Origin: Hippophae tibetana
Taxonomy: Eukaryota; Streptophyta; Magnoliopsida; Rosales; Elaeagnaceae
Reading direction: 5' to 3'
Assembly (NCBI GenBank): GCA_037013495.1
Contig: CM072802.1
Coordinates: forward strand, 62,051,483 to 62,115,482
DNA: 64,000 nt
The notes under the pieces are model-generated. The model searched no databases. It saw only the letters and a list, made by a program, of their open reading frames with translations, and was not told the origin of the DNA. A program made the position numbers and the translations under genes. Below are positions 39,556-52,707 of the stretch, piece by piece (the stretch's first letter is position 1; each line of letters opens with the position of its first letter).

Positions 39556-42155
39556 AGGTGCCACCTATGCGGACATTTATGGGCACCTCTAACACACCGT
39601 GGGCAAAACCATGCCAACGATAGAATCTTAGGGCAATTTTTTTCACACATGTTTAGAATAGTATGTCATCTTGTATTGGAAATTTTTATGATTTTATGGA
39701 GGCGGGAAGTATTTTTAGTCATTTTTTAAACTATTCGAAAAATCATGAAAAATAGATAATTCGGAAAAAATTCTTATTTCTTGTTGCATGCAATTCCATT
39801 CATCATCTAAGATTTATTAATCACAAAATATTATGTTTGGAACGGAAAAAATAAGAAGATAACAAGAAGTGCTCGTTTTGAGGTGCCACCGTTGCGGGCA
39901 TTGATGTGCACCTCTAACACCTCGTTGTCAAAACCATGCCAACGATAGAACTTTAGGGCAATTTTTTTCACACATGTTTAGAATAGTATGACATCTCGTA
40001 CTGGAAAGTTTCATGATTTTATTTAAACTCGAAGTATTTTTAGTTATTTTTTGAAGTCTTGGAAAAATATGAAAAATAGAAAATTTGGCCAAAACTATTG
40101 TTTCTTGTTGGATGCAATTCTTTTCATCATCTAAGATTTATTGATCACAAAATATTAGGTTTGGCACGATAAAAATAAGAAGATCACAAGAAGTGCTCGT
40201 TTTGAGGTGCCACCGTTGCAGGCATTGATGGGCACCTCTAACACCTCGGTAGCAGAACCATGCCAACGATAGAATTTTACGGCAATTTTTTTCACACATG
40301 TTTATAATAGTATGTCATATCGTACTGGAAAGTTTTATGATTTTATGGAGGCGGGAAGTATTTGTAGGCATTTTTTAAACTATTTGAAAAATCATGAAAA
40401 ATAGATAATACGGCAAAAATTCTTATTTCTTGTTGGATGCAATTCCATTCATCATCTAAGATTTATTGATAACAAAATATTATGTTTCGCACGGTAAAAA
40501 TAAGAAGATAACAAGAAATGCTCGTTTTGAGGTGCCACCTATGCGGACATTTATGGGCACCTCTAACACCCCGTGGGCAAAACCATGCCAACGATAGAAT
40601 TTTAGTGCAATTTTTTTCACACATGTTTAGAATAGTATGTAATCTCGTACTGGAAAGTTTTATGATTTTATGAAGGGGGGAAGTATTTTTAGTTATTTTT
40701 TGAAGTCTTCGAAAAATCAGCAAAAATAGAAAATTCGGCCAAAACTATTGTTTCTTGTTGGATGCAATTCTTTTCATGATCTAAGATTTATTGATCACAA
40801 AATATTAGGTTTGGCACGGTAAAAATAAGAAGATAACAAGAAATGCTCGTTTTGAGGTGCCATCGTTGCGGGCATTTATGGGCACCTCTAACACCCCGTG
40901 AGCAAAACCATGTCAAAGGATAGAATTTTAAAGCGATTTTTTTCACACATGTTTAGAATAGTATGTCATCTTGTATTGGAAAGTTTTATGATTTTATGGA
41001 GGGGGGAAGTATTTTTAGTTATATTTTAAACTATTCGAAAAATCATGAAAAATAGATAATTCGGAAAAAATTCTTATTTCTTGTTGCATGCAATTCCATT
41101 CATCATCTAAGATTTATTGATTACAAAATATTAGGTTTTGCACGGTAAAAATAAGTAGATAACAAGAAATGCTCGTTTTGAGGTGCCATCGTTGCGGGCA
41201 TTGATTGGCACCTGTAACACCTCGTGGGCAAAACCATGCCAACGATAGAATTTTATTGCAATTTTTTTCACACATGTTTAGAATAGTATGTCATCTCGTA
41301 CTTGATTGTTTCATGATTTTATTGACCCGGGAAGTATTTTTAGTCATTTTTTGAAGTCTTCGAAAAATCATGAAAAATAGAAAATTCGGCAAAAACTATT
41401 GTTTCTTGTTGGATGCAATTCTTTTCATCATCTAAGATTTATTGATCACAAAATATTAGGTTTGGCAAGGTAAAAATAAGAAGATCACAAGAAGTGCTCG
41501 GTTTGAGGTGCCACCGTTGCAGGCATTGATGTGCACCTCTAACACCTCGGTAGCAGAACCATGCCAACGATAGAATTTTACGGCAATTTTTTTAACACAT
41601 GTTTAGAATAGTATGTCATCTCGTACTTAAAAGTTTCATGATTTTATTGCGGCGGGAAGTATTTTTAGTCATTTTTTAAACTATTCGAAAAATCTTGAAA
41701 AATATATAATTCGGCAAAAATTATTATTTCTTGTAGGATGCAATTCCATTAATCGTCTAAGATTTATGGATCACAAAATATTAGGTTTGGCAAGGTAAAA
41801 ATAAGAAGATCACAAGAAGTGCTCGGTTTGAGGTGCCACCGTTGCAGGCATTGATGTGCACCTCTAACACCTCGGTAGCAGAACCATGCCAACGATAGAA
41901 TTTTACGGCAATTTTTTTAACACATGTTTAGAATAGTATGTCATCTCGTACTTAAAAGTTTCATGATTTTATTGCGGCGGGAAGTATTTTTAGTCATTTT
42001 TTAAACTATTCGAAAAATCATGAAAAATAGATAATTCGGAAAAAAATCTTATTTCTTGTTGGATGCAATTCTTTTCATCATCTAAGATTTATTGCTCACA
42101 AAATATTAGGTTTGGCATGGTATAAATACGAATATGACAAGGAATGCTCGTTTTT
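39556..42155. repeat. Mosaic segment between the two shortened-monomer regions
   Basis: CTATGCGGACATTTATGGG monomers (39,556 and about 974 bp further on) are mixed with CTCGTTGTCAAAACC and CTCGGTAGCAGAACC monomers from the 1,251-bp HOR. The monomer with GAAAAATCAGCAAAAATAG (40,711) matches 34,081 at an offset of 6,630 bp. That is 21 monomers less the eight shortened ones in between. Around 41,494 and 41,819 two adjacent monomers with GTGCTCGGTTTGAGG are a 325-bp tandem duplication. Confidence 0.75.
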
Positions 42156-42757
42156 AGGTACCATCGTTGCGGGCACAGCAAAACCATGTGAAAAGAAGGA
42201 ATCTTAGGGCGATTTTTTTCACACATGTTTAGAATAGTATGTCATCTCGTACTGGAAAGTTTTATGATTTTATGGAGGCAGGAAGTATTTGTAGTCATTT
42301 TTTAAACTATTTGAAAAATCATGAAAAATAGATAATTCGGCATAAATTCTTATTTCTTGTTGGTTGCAATTCTTTTCATCATATAAGATTTATTGCTCAC
42401 AAAATATTAGGTTTGGCATGGTATAAATACGAATATGACAAGGAATGCTCGTTTTTAGGTACCATCGTTGCGGGCACAGCAAAACCATGTGAAAAGATGG
42501 AATCTTAGGGCGATTTTTTTCACACATGTTTATAATAGTATGTCATATCGTACTGGAAAGTTTTATGATTTTATGGAGGCGGGAAGTATTTGTAGTCATT
42601 TTTTAAACTATTTGAAAAATCATGAAAAATAGATAATACGGCAAAAATTCTTATTTCTTGTTGGATGCAATTCCATTCATCATCTAAGATTTATTGATAA
42701 CAAAATATTATGTTTCGCACGGTAAAAATAAGAAGATAACAAGAAATGCTCGTTTTG
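42156..42757. repeat. Second pair of shortened (~301-bp) monomers
   Basis: Units start at AGGTACC 42,156 and 42,457, each 301 bp. They are followed at 42,758 by a CTATGCGG monomer and then by one with CATGATCTAAG and CCCGTGAGC. The order short, short, CTATGCGG, GTGAGC is the same as from 33,298, with anchors 8,858 bp apart. Confidence 0.9.
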
Positions 42758-44359
42758 AGGTGCCACCTATGCGGACATTTATGGGCACCTCTAACACACC
42801 GTGGGCAAAACCATGCCAACGATAGAATCTTAGGGCAATTTTTTTCACACATGTTTAGAATAGTATGTCATCTCGTACTGGAAAGTTTTATGATTTTATG
42901 GAGGGGGAGTAGTATTTTTAGTTATTTTTTGATGTCTTCGAAAAATCAGCAAAAATAGAAAATTCGGCAAAAACTATTGTTTCTTGTTGGATGCAATTCT
43001 TTTCATGATCTAAGATTTATTGATCACAAAAAATTAGGTTTGGCACGGTAAAAATAAGAAGATAACAAGAATTGCTCGTTTTGAGGTGCCATCGTTGCGG
43101 GCATTTATGGGCACCTCTAACACCCCGTGAGCAAAACCATGTCAAAGGATAGAATTTTAGGGCGATTTTTTTCACACATGTTTAGAATAGTATGTCATCT
43201 TGTATTGGAAATTTTTATGATTTTATGGAGGCGGGAAGTATTTTTAGTCATTTTTTAAACTATTCGAAAAAGCATAAAAAATAGATAATTCGGAAACAAT
43301 TCTTATTTCTTGTTGCATGCAATTCCATTCATCATCTAAGATTTATTAATCACAAAATATTTGGTTTGGAACGGAAAAAATAAGAAGATAACAAGAAGTG
43401 CTCGTTTTGAGGTGCCACCGTTGCGGGCATTGATGTGCACCTCTAACACCTCGTTGGAAAACCATGCCAACGATAGGATTTAAGGGCAATTTTTTTCACA
43501 TATGTTTAGAATAGTATGCCATCTCGTACTGGAAAGTTTCATGATTTTATTTAAACTGGAAGTATTTTTAGTTATTTTTTGAAGTCTTGGAAAAATTATG
43601 AAAAATAGAAAATTCGGCCGAAACTATTGTTTCTTGTTGGATGCAATTCTTTTCATCATCTAAGATTTATTGATCACAAAATATTAGGTTTGTCATGGTA
43701 AAAATAAGAAGATAACAAGAAGTGCTCGTTTTGAGGTGCCACCGTTGCGGGCATTGATGGGCACCTCTAACACCTCGTCGGCAAAACCATGCCAAGGATA
43801 GCATTTTAGGGCAATTTTTTTCACACATGTTTAGAATATTATGTCATCTCGTATTGGATAGTTTCATGATTTTATTGTCCCGGGAAGTATTTTTAGTCAT
43901 TTTTTGAAGTCTTCGAAAAATCGGGAAAAATAGAAAATTCGGCCAAAACTATTGTTTCTTGTTGGATGCAATTCTTTTCTTCATCTAAGATTTATTGATC
44001 ACAAAATATTAGGTTTGCCATGGTAAAAAAAGAAGATAACAAGAAGTGCTCGTTTTGAGGTGCCACCGTCGCGGGCATTGATGGGCACCATTAACACCTC
44101 GTCGGCAAAACCATGCCAAGGATAGCATTTTAGGGCAATTGTTTTCACACATGTTTAGAATAGTGTGCCATCTCGTACTAGAAAGTTTCATGATTTTATT
44201 AACACGGAAAGTATTTTTAGTTATTTCTTGAAGTCTTCGAAAAATTATGAAAAATAGAAAATTCGACCAAAACTATTGTTTCTTGTTGAATGCTATTCTT
44301 TTCATCATCTAACATTTATTGCTCCCAAAATATTAGTTTTGACATGGTATAAATACGAA

Positions 44360-45040
44360 TATGACAAGGAATGCTCGTTTTTAGGTGCCATCGTTGCGGG
44401 CATTTATGGGCACCTCTAACACCTCGTGGGCAAAACCATGCCTACGATATAATTTTAAGGCAATTTTTTTCACACATATTTAGAATAGTATGCCATCTCG
44501 TACTAGAAAGTTTAATGATTTAATTTACACGGGAAGTATTTTTAATTATTTTTTGAAGTCTTCGAAAAATCATGAAAAATAGAAAATTCGGCCAAAACTA
44601 TAGTTTGTTGTTGGATGCAATTCTTTTCATCATCTAAGATTTATTGCTCACAAAATATTAGGTTTGGCATGGTATAAATACGAATATGGCAAGGAATGCT
44701 CGTTTTTAGGTGCCATCGTTGTGGGCATTTATGGGCACCTCTAACACCTCGTGGGCAAAACCATGCCTACGATATAATTTTAAGGCAATTTTTTTCACAC
44801 ATATTTAGAATAGTATGCCATCTCGTACTAGAAAGTTTCATGATTTAATTTACACGGGAAGTATTTTTAATTATTTTTTGAAGTCTTCGAAAAATCATGA
44901 AAAATAGAAAATTCGGCCAAAACTATAGTTTGTTGTTGGATGCAATTCTTTTCATCATCTAAGATTTATTGCTCACAAAATATTAGGTTTGGCATGGTAT
45001 AAATACGAATATGGCAAGGAATGCTCATTTTTAGGTGCCA
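44360..45040. repeat. Adjacent near-identical monomers (325-bp step)
   Basis: CCTACGATATAATTTTAAGG occurs at 44,441 and 44,766, followed in both by CACATATTTAGAATAG, TCATGATTTAATTTACACGG or TTAATGATTTAATTTACACG, ACTATAGTTTGTTG and ATATGGCAAGG. This single-monomer step looks recent. Confidence 0.85.
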
Positions 45041-46295
45041 CCGTTGCGGGCATTGATGGGCACCTCCAACACCTCGTGGGCAAAACCATGCCAACGATAG
45101 AATTTTAGGGCTATTTTTTTCACACATATTTAGAATTGTGTGCCATCTCGTACTGGAAAGTTTCATGATTTTATTGACACGGGAAGTATTTTTAGTTTTT
45201 TTTTGAAGTCTTCGAAAAATCAAGAAAAATAGAAAATTTGGCCAGAACTATTGTTTCTTGTTGGATGCAATTCTTTTCATCATCTAATATTTATTGCTCA
45301 CAAAATATTAGGTTTGGCATTGTATAAATACGAATATGACAAGGAATGCTCGTTTTTAGGTGCCATCGTTGCGGACATTTATGGGCACCTCTAAAACCCC
45401 CGTCAGCAAAACCATGTCAAACGATGGAATTTTAAGGCAATTGTTTTCACACATGTTTAGAATAGTATGTCATCACTGTACTGGATATTTTCATGATTTT
45501 ATCGACCCGGGAAGTATTTTTAGTCATTTTTTGAAGTCTTCGAAAAATCATGAAAAATAGAAAATTCGGCCAAAACTATTGTTTCTTGTTGGATGCAATT
45601 CTTTTCATGATCTAAGATTTATTGATCACAAAAAATTAGGTTTGGCACGGTAAAAATAAGAAGATAACAAGAAATGCTCGTTTTGAGGTGCCATCGTTGC
45701 GGGCATTTATGGGCACCTCTAACACCCCGTGAGCAAAACCATGTCAAAGGATAGAATTTTAGGGCGATTTTTTTCACACATGTTTAGAATAGTATGTCAT
45801 CTCGTACTGAAAAGTTTCATGATTTTATTACGGCGGGAAGTATTTTTAGTCATTTTTTAAACTATTCGAAAAATCATGAAAAATTGATAATTCGGCAAAA
45901 ATTCTTATTTCTTGTTGCATGCAATTCCATTCATAATCTAAGATTTATTGATCACAAAATATTAGGTTTGGCACGGTAAAAATAAGAAGATAACAAGAAA
46001 TGCTCGTTTTGAGGTGCCACCGTTGCGGGCATTGATGGGCCCATCCAACACCTCGTGGGCAAAACCATGCCTACGATAGAATTTTAATGTAATTTTTGTC
46101 ACACATATTTAGAATAGTATGCCATCTCGTACTGGAAAGTTTCATGATTTTATTAACATGGGAATTATTTTTAGTTATTTTTTGAAGTCTTTGAAAAAGC
46201 ATGAAAAATAGAAAATTTGGCCAGAACTATTGTTTCTTGTTGGATGCAATTCTTTTCATCATCTAAGATTTATTGATCACAAAATATTAGGTTTG

Positions 46296-46906
46296 GCATG
46301 GTATAAATACGAATATGACAAGTAATGCTCATTTTTAGGTGCCACCGTTGCGGGCATTTATGGGCACCACTAACATCCCGTGGGCAAACCCATGTCAAAC
46401 GATGGAAGTTTAGGGTGATTGTTTTCACATATGTTTAGAATTGTATGTCATCTCGTACTGGAAAGTTTTATGATTTTATGGCGGCGGGAAGTATTTTTAG
46501 TCATTTTTTAAACTATTCGAAGAATCATGAAAAATAGATAATTCGGAAAAAATTCTTATTTCTTGTTGCATGCAATTCCATTCATCATCTAAGATTTATT
46601 GACCACAAAATATTATGTTTGGAACGGTAAAAATAAGAAGATAACAAGAAGTGCTCGTTATGAGGTGCCACGGTTAGGGGCATTGATGGGCTCCTCTAAC
46701 ACCTCGTTGGCAAAACCATGCCAACAATAGAATTTTAGGGCAATTTTTTTCACATATGTTTAGAATAGTATGCCATCTCTTACTGGAAAGCTTCATGATT
46801 TTATTTACACGGGAAGTATTTTTAGTTATTTTTTGAAGTCTTTGACAAATCATGAAAAATAGAAAATTCGGCCAAAACTATTGTTTCTTGTTCGATTCAA
46901 TTCTTT
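46296..46906. repeat. Long-range duplicate, right copy (partner ~18,930-19,540); last Q-class monomer
   Basis: Matches the 19-kb segment 27,366 bp upstream in the order TAACATCCCG, GACCACAAAATATTATG, GCTCGTTATGA, GGGCTCCTCTAACACC, CCAACAATAG, TTTGACAAATC, CTTGTTCGAT. The AAACTATTCG/GGAAAAAATTCTTATT monomer at about 46.51-46.67 kb is the last Q-class unit I find. Everything to its right is P-derived. Confidence 0.85.
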
Positions 46907-46980
46907 TCATAATCTAAGATTTATTGATAAAAAAATATTAGGTTTGGCATCGTATAAATACGAATATGGCAAGGAATGCT

Positions 46981-47130
46981 CGTTTTTAGTCGTTGCGAGC
47001 GTTTATGGGCACCTCTAACACCCCGTGGGTAAAACCATATCAAACGCAGGAATTTTAGGGAAATTTTTTCACACATGTTTAGAATAGTATGTCATCTCGT
47101 ACTCGAAAGGTTTATGATTTTATTGACATT
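46981..47130. repeat. Junction between the old mixed array and the younger homogeneous array
   Basis: At 46,981-47,000 the usual TTTTTAGGTGCCATCGTTG is shortened to TTTTTAGTCGTTGCGAGC, a loss of about 6 bp that removes most of the left AGGTGCC arm. Within the next 150 bp the features of the right domain appear for the first time (GCGAGCGTTTATGGG, GACATTAGGAGTATTTTT, AATCAGTTTTTGAAG). GGTTCTTGTTGG follows near 47,203. This one unusual monomer therefore marks the boundary. Confidence 0.7.
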
Positions 47131-47805
47131 AGGAGTATTTTTAATCAGTTTTTGAAGTCTTTGAAAAATCATGAAAAATAGAAAATTCGGCCAAAACTAT
47201 TGGTTCTTGTTGGATGCAATTCTTCTCATAATCTAAGATTTATTGCTCACAAAATATTAGGTTTGATATGGTATAAACACGAATATGACAAGGAATGCTC
47301 GTTTTTAGGTTCCATCGTTGCGGGCTTTTATGGGCACCTCTAACACCCCGTGGGCAAAACCATATCAAACGATAGAATTTTAGGGAAATTTTTTCACACA
47401 TGTTTAGAATAGTATGTCATCTCGTACTGGAAAGTTTATGATTTTATTGACATTAGGAGTATTTTTAATCAGTTTTTGAAGTCTTCCAAAAATCACAAAA
47501 ATAGAAAATTGGGCCAAAACTATTGGTTTTTGTTGGATGCAATTCTTCTCATCATCTAAGATTTATTGCTCTCAAAATATTAGGTTTGGGTGGGTATAAA
47601 TACGAATATGACAAGGAATGCTCGTTTTTAGGTGCCATCGTTGCGAGCGTTTATGGGAACCTCTAACACCCCGTGGGCAACACCATATCAATCGATAGAA
47701 TTTTAGGGAAATTTTTTCACACATGTTTAGAATAGTATGTCATCTCGTACTGGAAAGGTTTATGATTTTATTGACATTAGGAGTATTTTTAATCAGTTTT
47801 TTAAT

Positions 47806-48650
47806 TCTTCGAAAAATCATGAAAAATAGAAAATTCGGCCAAAACTATTGGTTCTTGTTGGATGCAATTCTTCTCATCATCTAAGATTTATTGCTCTCAA
47901 AATATTAGGTTTGGGTTGGTATAAATACGAATATGACAAGGAATGCTCGTTTTTAGGTGCCATCGTTGCGAGCGTTTATGGGCACCTCTAACACCCCGTG
48001 TGCAATACCATATCAAACGATAGAATTTTAGGGAAATTTTTTCACACATGTTTAGAATAGTATATCATCTCGTACTGGAAAGGTTTATGATTTTATTTAC
48101 ATTAGGAGTATTTTTAATCAGTTTTTGAAGTCTTCGAAAAATCATGAAAAATAGAAAATTCGGCCAAAACTATTGGTTCTTGTTGGATGCAATTCTTCTC
48201 ATAATCTAAGATTTATTGCCCACAAAATTTTAGGTTTGATATGGTATAAACACGAATATGACAAGGAATGCTCGTTTTTAGGTGCCATCGTTGCGGGCTT
48301 TTATGGGCACCTCTAACACCCCGTGGGCAAAACCATATCAAACGATAGAATTTTAGGGAAAATTTTCACACATGTTTAGAATAGTATGTCATCTCGTACT
48401 GGAAAGGTTTATGATTTTATTGACATTAGGAGTATTTTTAATCAGTTTTTGAAGTCTTCGAAAAATCACGAAAAATAGAAAATTCGGCCAAAACTATTGG
48501 TTCTTGTTGGATGCAATTCTTCTCATAATCTAAGATTTATTGCCCACAAAATTTTAGGTTTGATATGGTATAAATACGAATATGACAAGGAATGCTCGTT
48601 TTAAGGTGCCATCGTTGCGGGCTTTTATGGGCACCTCTAACACCCCGTGG
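47806..48650. repeat. Long-range duplicate within the right domain, left copy (partner ~63,055-63,899)
   Basis: Shares GCAATACCATATC (48,002 and 63,251), AGTATATCATCTCG, ATTTACATTAGGAG and TTGCCCACAAAATTTTAGG (48,540 and 63,789), all at an offset of 15,249 bp, about 47 monomers. TTTTTTAATTCTTCG just upstream is also shared (47.79 and 63.05 kb). Confidence 0.8.
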
Positions 48651-49469
48651 GCAAAACCATGTCAAACGATAGAATTTTAGGGAAATTTTCACACATGTTT
48701 AGAATAGTATGCCATCTCGTACTAGAAAATTTCATGATTTTATTGACAATTGAAGTATTTTTAATCATTTTTTGAAGTCTTCGAAAAATCATGAAAAATA
48801 GAAAATTCGGCAAAAACTATTGGTTCTTGTTGGATGCAATTCTTCTCATCATCTAAGATTTATTGCTCAGAAAATATTAGGTTTGATATGGTATAAACAC
48901 GAATATGACAAGGAATGCTCGTTTTTAGGTTCCATCGTTGCGGGCTTTTATGGGCACCTCTAACACCCCGTGGGCAAAACCATATCAAACGATAGAATTT
49001 TAGGGAAATTTTTTCACACTTGTTTAGAATAGTATGTTATCTCGTACTGGAAAGGTTTATGATTTTATTGACATTAGGAGTATTTTTAATCAGTTTTTGA
49101 AGTCTTCGAAAAATCACGAAAAATAGAAAATTCGGCGAAAACTATTGGTTCTTGTTGGATGCAATTCTTCTCATCATCTATGATTTATTGCTCTCAAAAT
49201 ATTAGGTTTGGGTTGGTATAAATACGAATATGACAAGGAATGCTCGTTTTTAGGTGCCATCGTTGCGAGCGTTTATGGGCACCTCTAACACCCCGTGGGC
49301 AAAACCATATCAATCGATAGAATTTTAGGGAAATTTTTTCACACATGTTTAGAATAGTATGTCATCTCGTACTGGAAAGGTTTATGATTTTATTGACATT
49401 AGGAGTATTTTTAATCGGTTTTTTAATTCTTCGAAAAATCATGAAAAATAGAAAATTCGGCCAAAACTA

Positions 49470-52067
49470 TTGGTTCTTGTTGGATGCAATTCTTCTCATC
49501 ATCTAAGATTTATTGCTCTCAAAATATTAGGTTTGGGTTGGTATAAATACGAATATGACAAGGAATGCTCGTTTTTAGGTGCCATCGTTGCGAGCGTTTA
49601 TGGGCACCTCTATCACCCCGTGGGCAAAACCATATCAAACGAAAGAATTTTAGGGAAATTTTTTCACACATGTTTAGAATAGTATGTCATCTCGTATTCG
49701 AAAGGTTTAAGATTTTATTGACATGAGAAGTATTTTTAATCAGTTTTTGAAATCTTCGAAAAATCATGAAAAATAGAAAATTCGGCCAAAACTATTGGTT
49801 CTTGTTGGATGCAATTATTCTCATAATCTAAGATTTATTGCTGACAAAATATTAGGTTTGATATGGTATAAACACGAATATGACAAGGAATGCTCGTTTT
49901 TAGGTGCCATGGTTGTGGGCTTTTATGGGCACCTCTTACACCCCGTGGGCAAAACCATATCAAACGATTGAATTTTAGGGAAAATTTTTCACACTTGTTT
50001 AGAATAGTATGTTATCTCGTACTGGAAAGGTTTATGATTTTATTGACATTAGCAGTATTTTTAATCATTTTTTGAAATCTTCGAAAAATCATGAAAAATA
50101 GAAAATTCGGCCAAAACTATTGGTTCTTGTTGGATGCAATTCTTCTCATAATCTAAGATTTATTTCTCACAAAATATTAGGTTTGATATGGTATAAACAC
50201 GAATATGACAAGGAACGCTCATTTTTAGGTGCCATCGTTGCGGGCTTTTATGGGCACCTCTAACACCCCGTGGGCAAAACCATATCAAACGATAGAATTT
50301 TAGGGAAATTTTTTCACACATGTTTAGAATAGTATATCATCTCGTACTGGAAAGGTTTATGATTTTATTGACATTAGGAGTATTTTTAATCAGTTTTTGA
50401 AGTCTTCGAAAAATCATGAAAAATAGAAAATTCTGCAAAAACTATTGGTTCTTGTTGGATGCAATTCTTCTCATAATGTAAGATTTATTGCTCACAAAAT
50501 ATTAGGTTTGATATGGTATAAACACGAATATGACAAGGAATGCTCGTTTTTAGGTGCCATCGTTGCGGGCTTTTATGGGCACCTCTAACACCCCGTGGGC
50601 AAAACCATATCAAACGATAGAATTTTAGGGAAAATTTTCACACATGTTTAGAATAGTATGTCATCTCGTACTGGAAAGGTTTATGATTTTATTGACATTA
50701 GGAGTATTTTTAATCAGTTTTTGAAGTCTTCGAAAAATCATGAAAAATAGAAAATTCGGCCAAAACTATTGGTTCTTGTTGGATGCAATTCTTCTCATCA
50801 TCTAAGATTTATTGCTCTCAAAATATTAGGTTTGGGTTGGTATAAATACGAATATGACAAGGAATGCTCGTTTTTAGGTGCCATCGTTGCGAGCGTTTAT
50901 GGGCACCTCTATCACCCCGTGGGCAAAACCATATCAAACGAAAGAATTTTAGGGAAATTTTTTCACACATGTTTAGAATAGTATGTCATCTCGTATTCGA
51001 AAGGTTTAAGATTTTATTGACATGAGAAGTATTTTTAATCAGTTTTTGAAATCTTCGAAAAATCATGAAAAATAGAAAATTCGGCCAAAACTATTGGTTC
51101 TTGTTGGATGCAATTATTCTCATAATCTAAGATTTATTGCTGACAAAATATTAGGTTTGATATGGTATAAACACGAATATGACAAGGAATGCTCGTTTTT
51201 AGGTGCCATGGTTGTGGGCTTTTATGGGCACCTCTTACACCCCGTGGGCAAAACCATATCAAACGATTGAATTTTAGGGAAATTTTTTCACACTTGTTTA
51301 GAATAGTATGTTATCTCGTACTGGAAAGGTTTATGATTTTATTGACATTAGCAGTATTTTTAATCATTTTTTGAAATCTTCGAAAAATCATGAAAAATAG
51401 AAAATTCGGCCAAAACTATTGGTTCTTGTTGGATGCAATTCTTCTCATAATCTAAGATTTATTTCTCACAAAATATTAGGTTTGATATGGTATAAACACG
51501 AATATGACAAGGAACGCTCATTTTTAGGTGCCATCGTTGCGGGCTTTTATGGGCACCTCTAACACCCCGTGGGCAAAACCATATCAAACGATAGAATTTT
51601 AGGGAAATTTTTTCACACATGTTTAGAATAGTATATCATCTCGTACTGGAAAGGTTTATGATTTTATTGACATTAGGAGTATTTTTAATCAGTTTTTGAA
51701 GTCTTCGAAAAATCATGAAAAATAGAAAATTCTGCAAAAACTATTGGTTCTTGTTGGATGCAATTCTTCTCATAATGTAAGATTTATTGCTCACAAAATA
51801 TTAGGTTTGATATGGTATAAACACGAATATGACAAGGAATGCTCGTTTTTAGGTGCCATCGTTGCGGGCTTTTATGGGCACCTCTAACACCCCGTGGGCA
51901 AAACCATATCAAACGATAGAATTTTAGGGAAAATTTTCACACATGTTTAGAATAGTATGTCATCTCGTACTGGAAAGGTTTATGATTTTATTGACATTAG
52001 GAGTATTTTTAATCAGTTTTTGAAGTCTTCGAAAAATCACGAAAAATAGAAAATTCGGACAAAACTA
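49470..52067. repeat. 1,299-bp tetrameric HOR (W-Z-X'-X), two tandem copies
   Basis: The anchor TTGGTTCTTG of the W monomer lies at 49,470 and 50,769, exactly 1,299 bp apart. Each copy runs W (with TATCACCCCG), Z, X' (GGAACGCTCATTTTT) and X (CATAATGTAAG). The copies are nearly identical. Further copies start at 53,692, 55,640 and 56,939, the last lacking its final X. The unit is slightly under 4 x 325 bp because X has the shorter AAAATTTTC version. Confidence 0.93.
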
Positions 52068-52707
52068 TTGGTTATTGTTGGATGCAATTCTTCTCATAAT
52101 ATAAGATTTATTGCCCACAAAATATTAGGTTTGATATGGTATAAATACGAATATGACAAGGAATGCTCGTTTTTAGGTGCCATCGTTGCGAGCGTTTATG
52201 GGCACCTCTAACAGCCCGTGGGCAAAACCATATCAAACGATAGAATTTTAGGGAAATTTTTTCACACATGTTTAGAATAGTATGTCATCTCGTACTGGAA
52301 AGGTTTATGATTTTATTGACATTAGGAGTATTTTTAATCAGTTTTTGAAGTCTTCGAAAAATCATGAAAAATAGAAAATTCGGCAAAAACTATTGGTTCT
52401 TGTTGGATGCAATTCTTCTCATAATCTAAGATTTATTGCTCACAAAATATTAGGTTTGATATGGTATAAACACGAATATGACAAGGAATGCTCGTTTTTA
52501 GGTGCCATCGTTGCGGGCTTTTATGGGCACCTCTAACACCCCGTGGGCAAAACCATATCAAACGATAGAATTTTAGGGAAAATTTTCACACATGTTTAGA
52601 ATAGTATGTCATCTCGTACTGGAAAGGTTTATGATTTTATTGACATTAGGAGTATTTTTAATCAGTTTTTGAAGTCTTCGAAAAATCACGAAAAATAGAA
52701 AATTCGG
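50769..52707. repeat. Six-monomer block duplicated at 2,923 bp (partner 53,692-55,630)
   Basis: The tetramer W-Z-X'-X plus a Y monomer with CATAATATAAG and CTAACAGCCCG (52,211 and 55,134) and an X monomer recur 2,923 bp (nine monomers) apart. Similarity stops when the sequence reaches the next monomer: Y-like at 52.72 kb against W at 55.64 kb. Confidence 0.88.

Noticed and set aside
43915-43935. CENP-B-box-like TTCGAAAAATCGGGA
   Set aside because: The core consensus needs seven bases between TTCG and CGGG. Here there are six, and the usual monomer reads CATGA in place of CGGGA. It is a chance near-match in one monomer.
49470-50768. Naming the satellite as a known plant family of similar length (for example the beet or Silene satellites of about 310-330 bp)
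   Set aside because: Length alone is not enough and I cannot confirm any sequence match from memory. A search of the monomer against repeat databases would decide.
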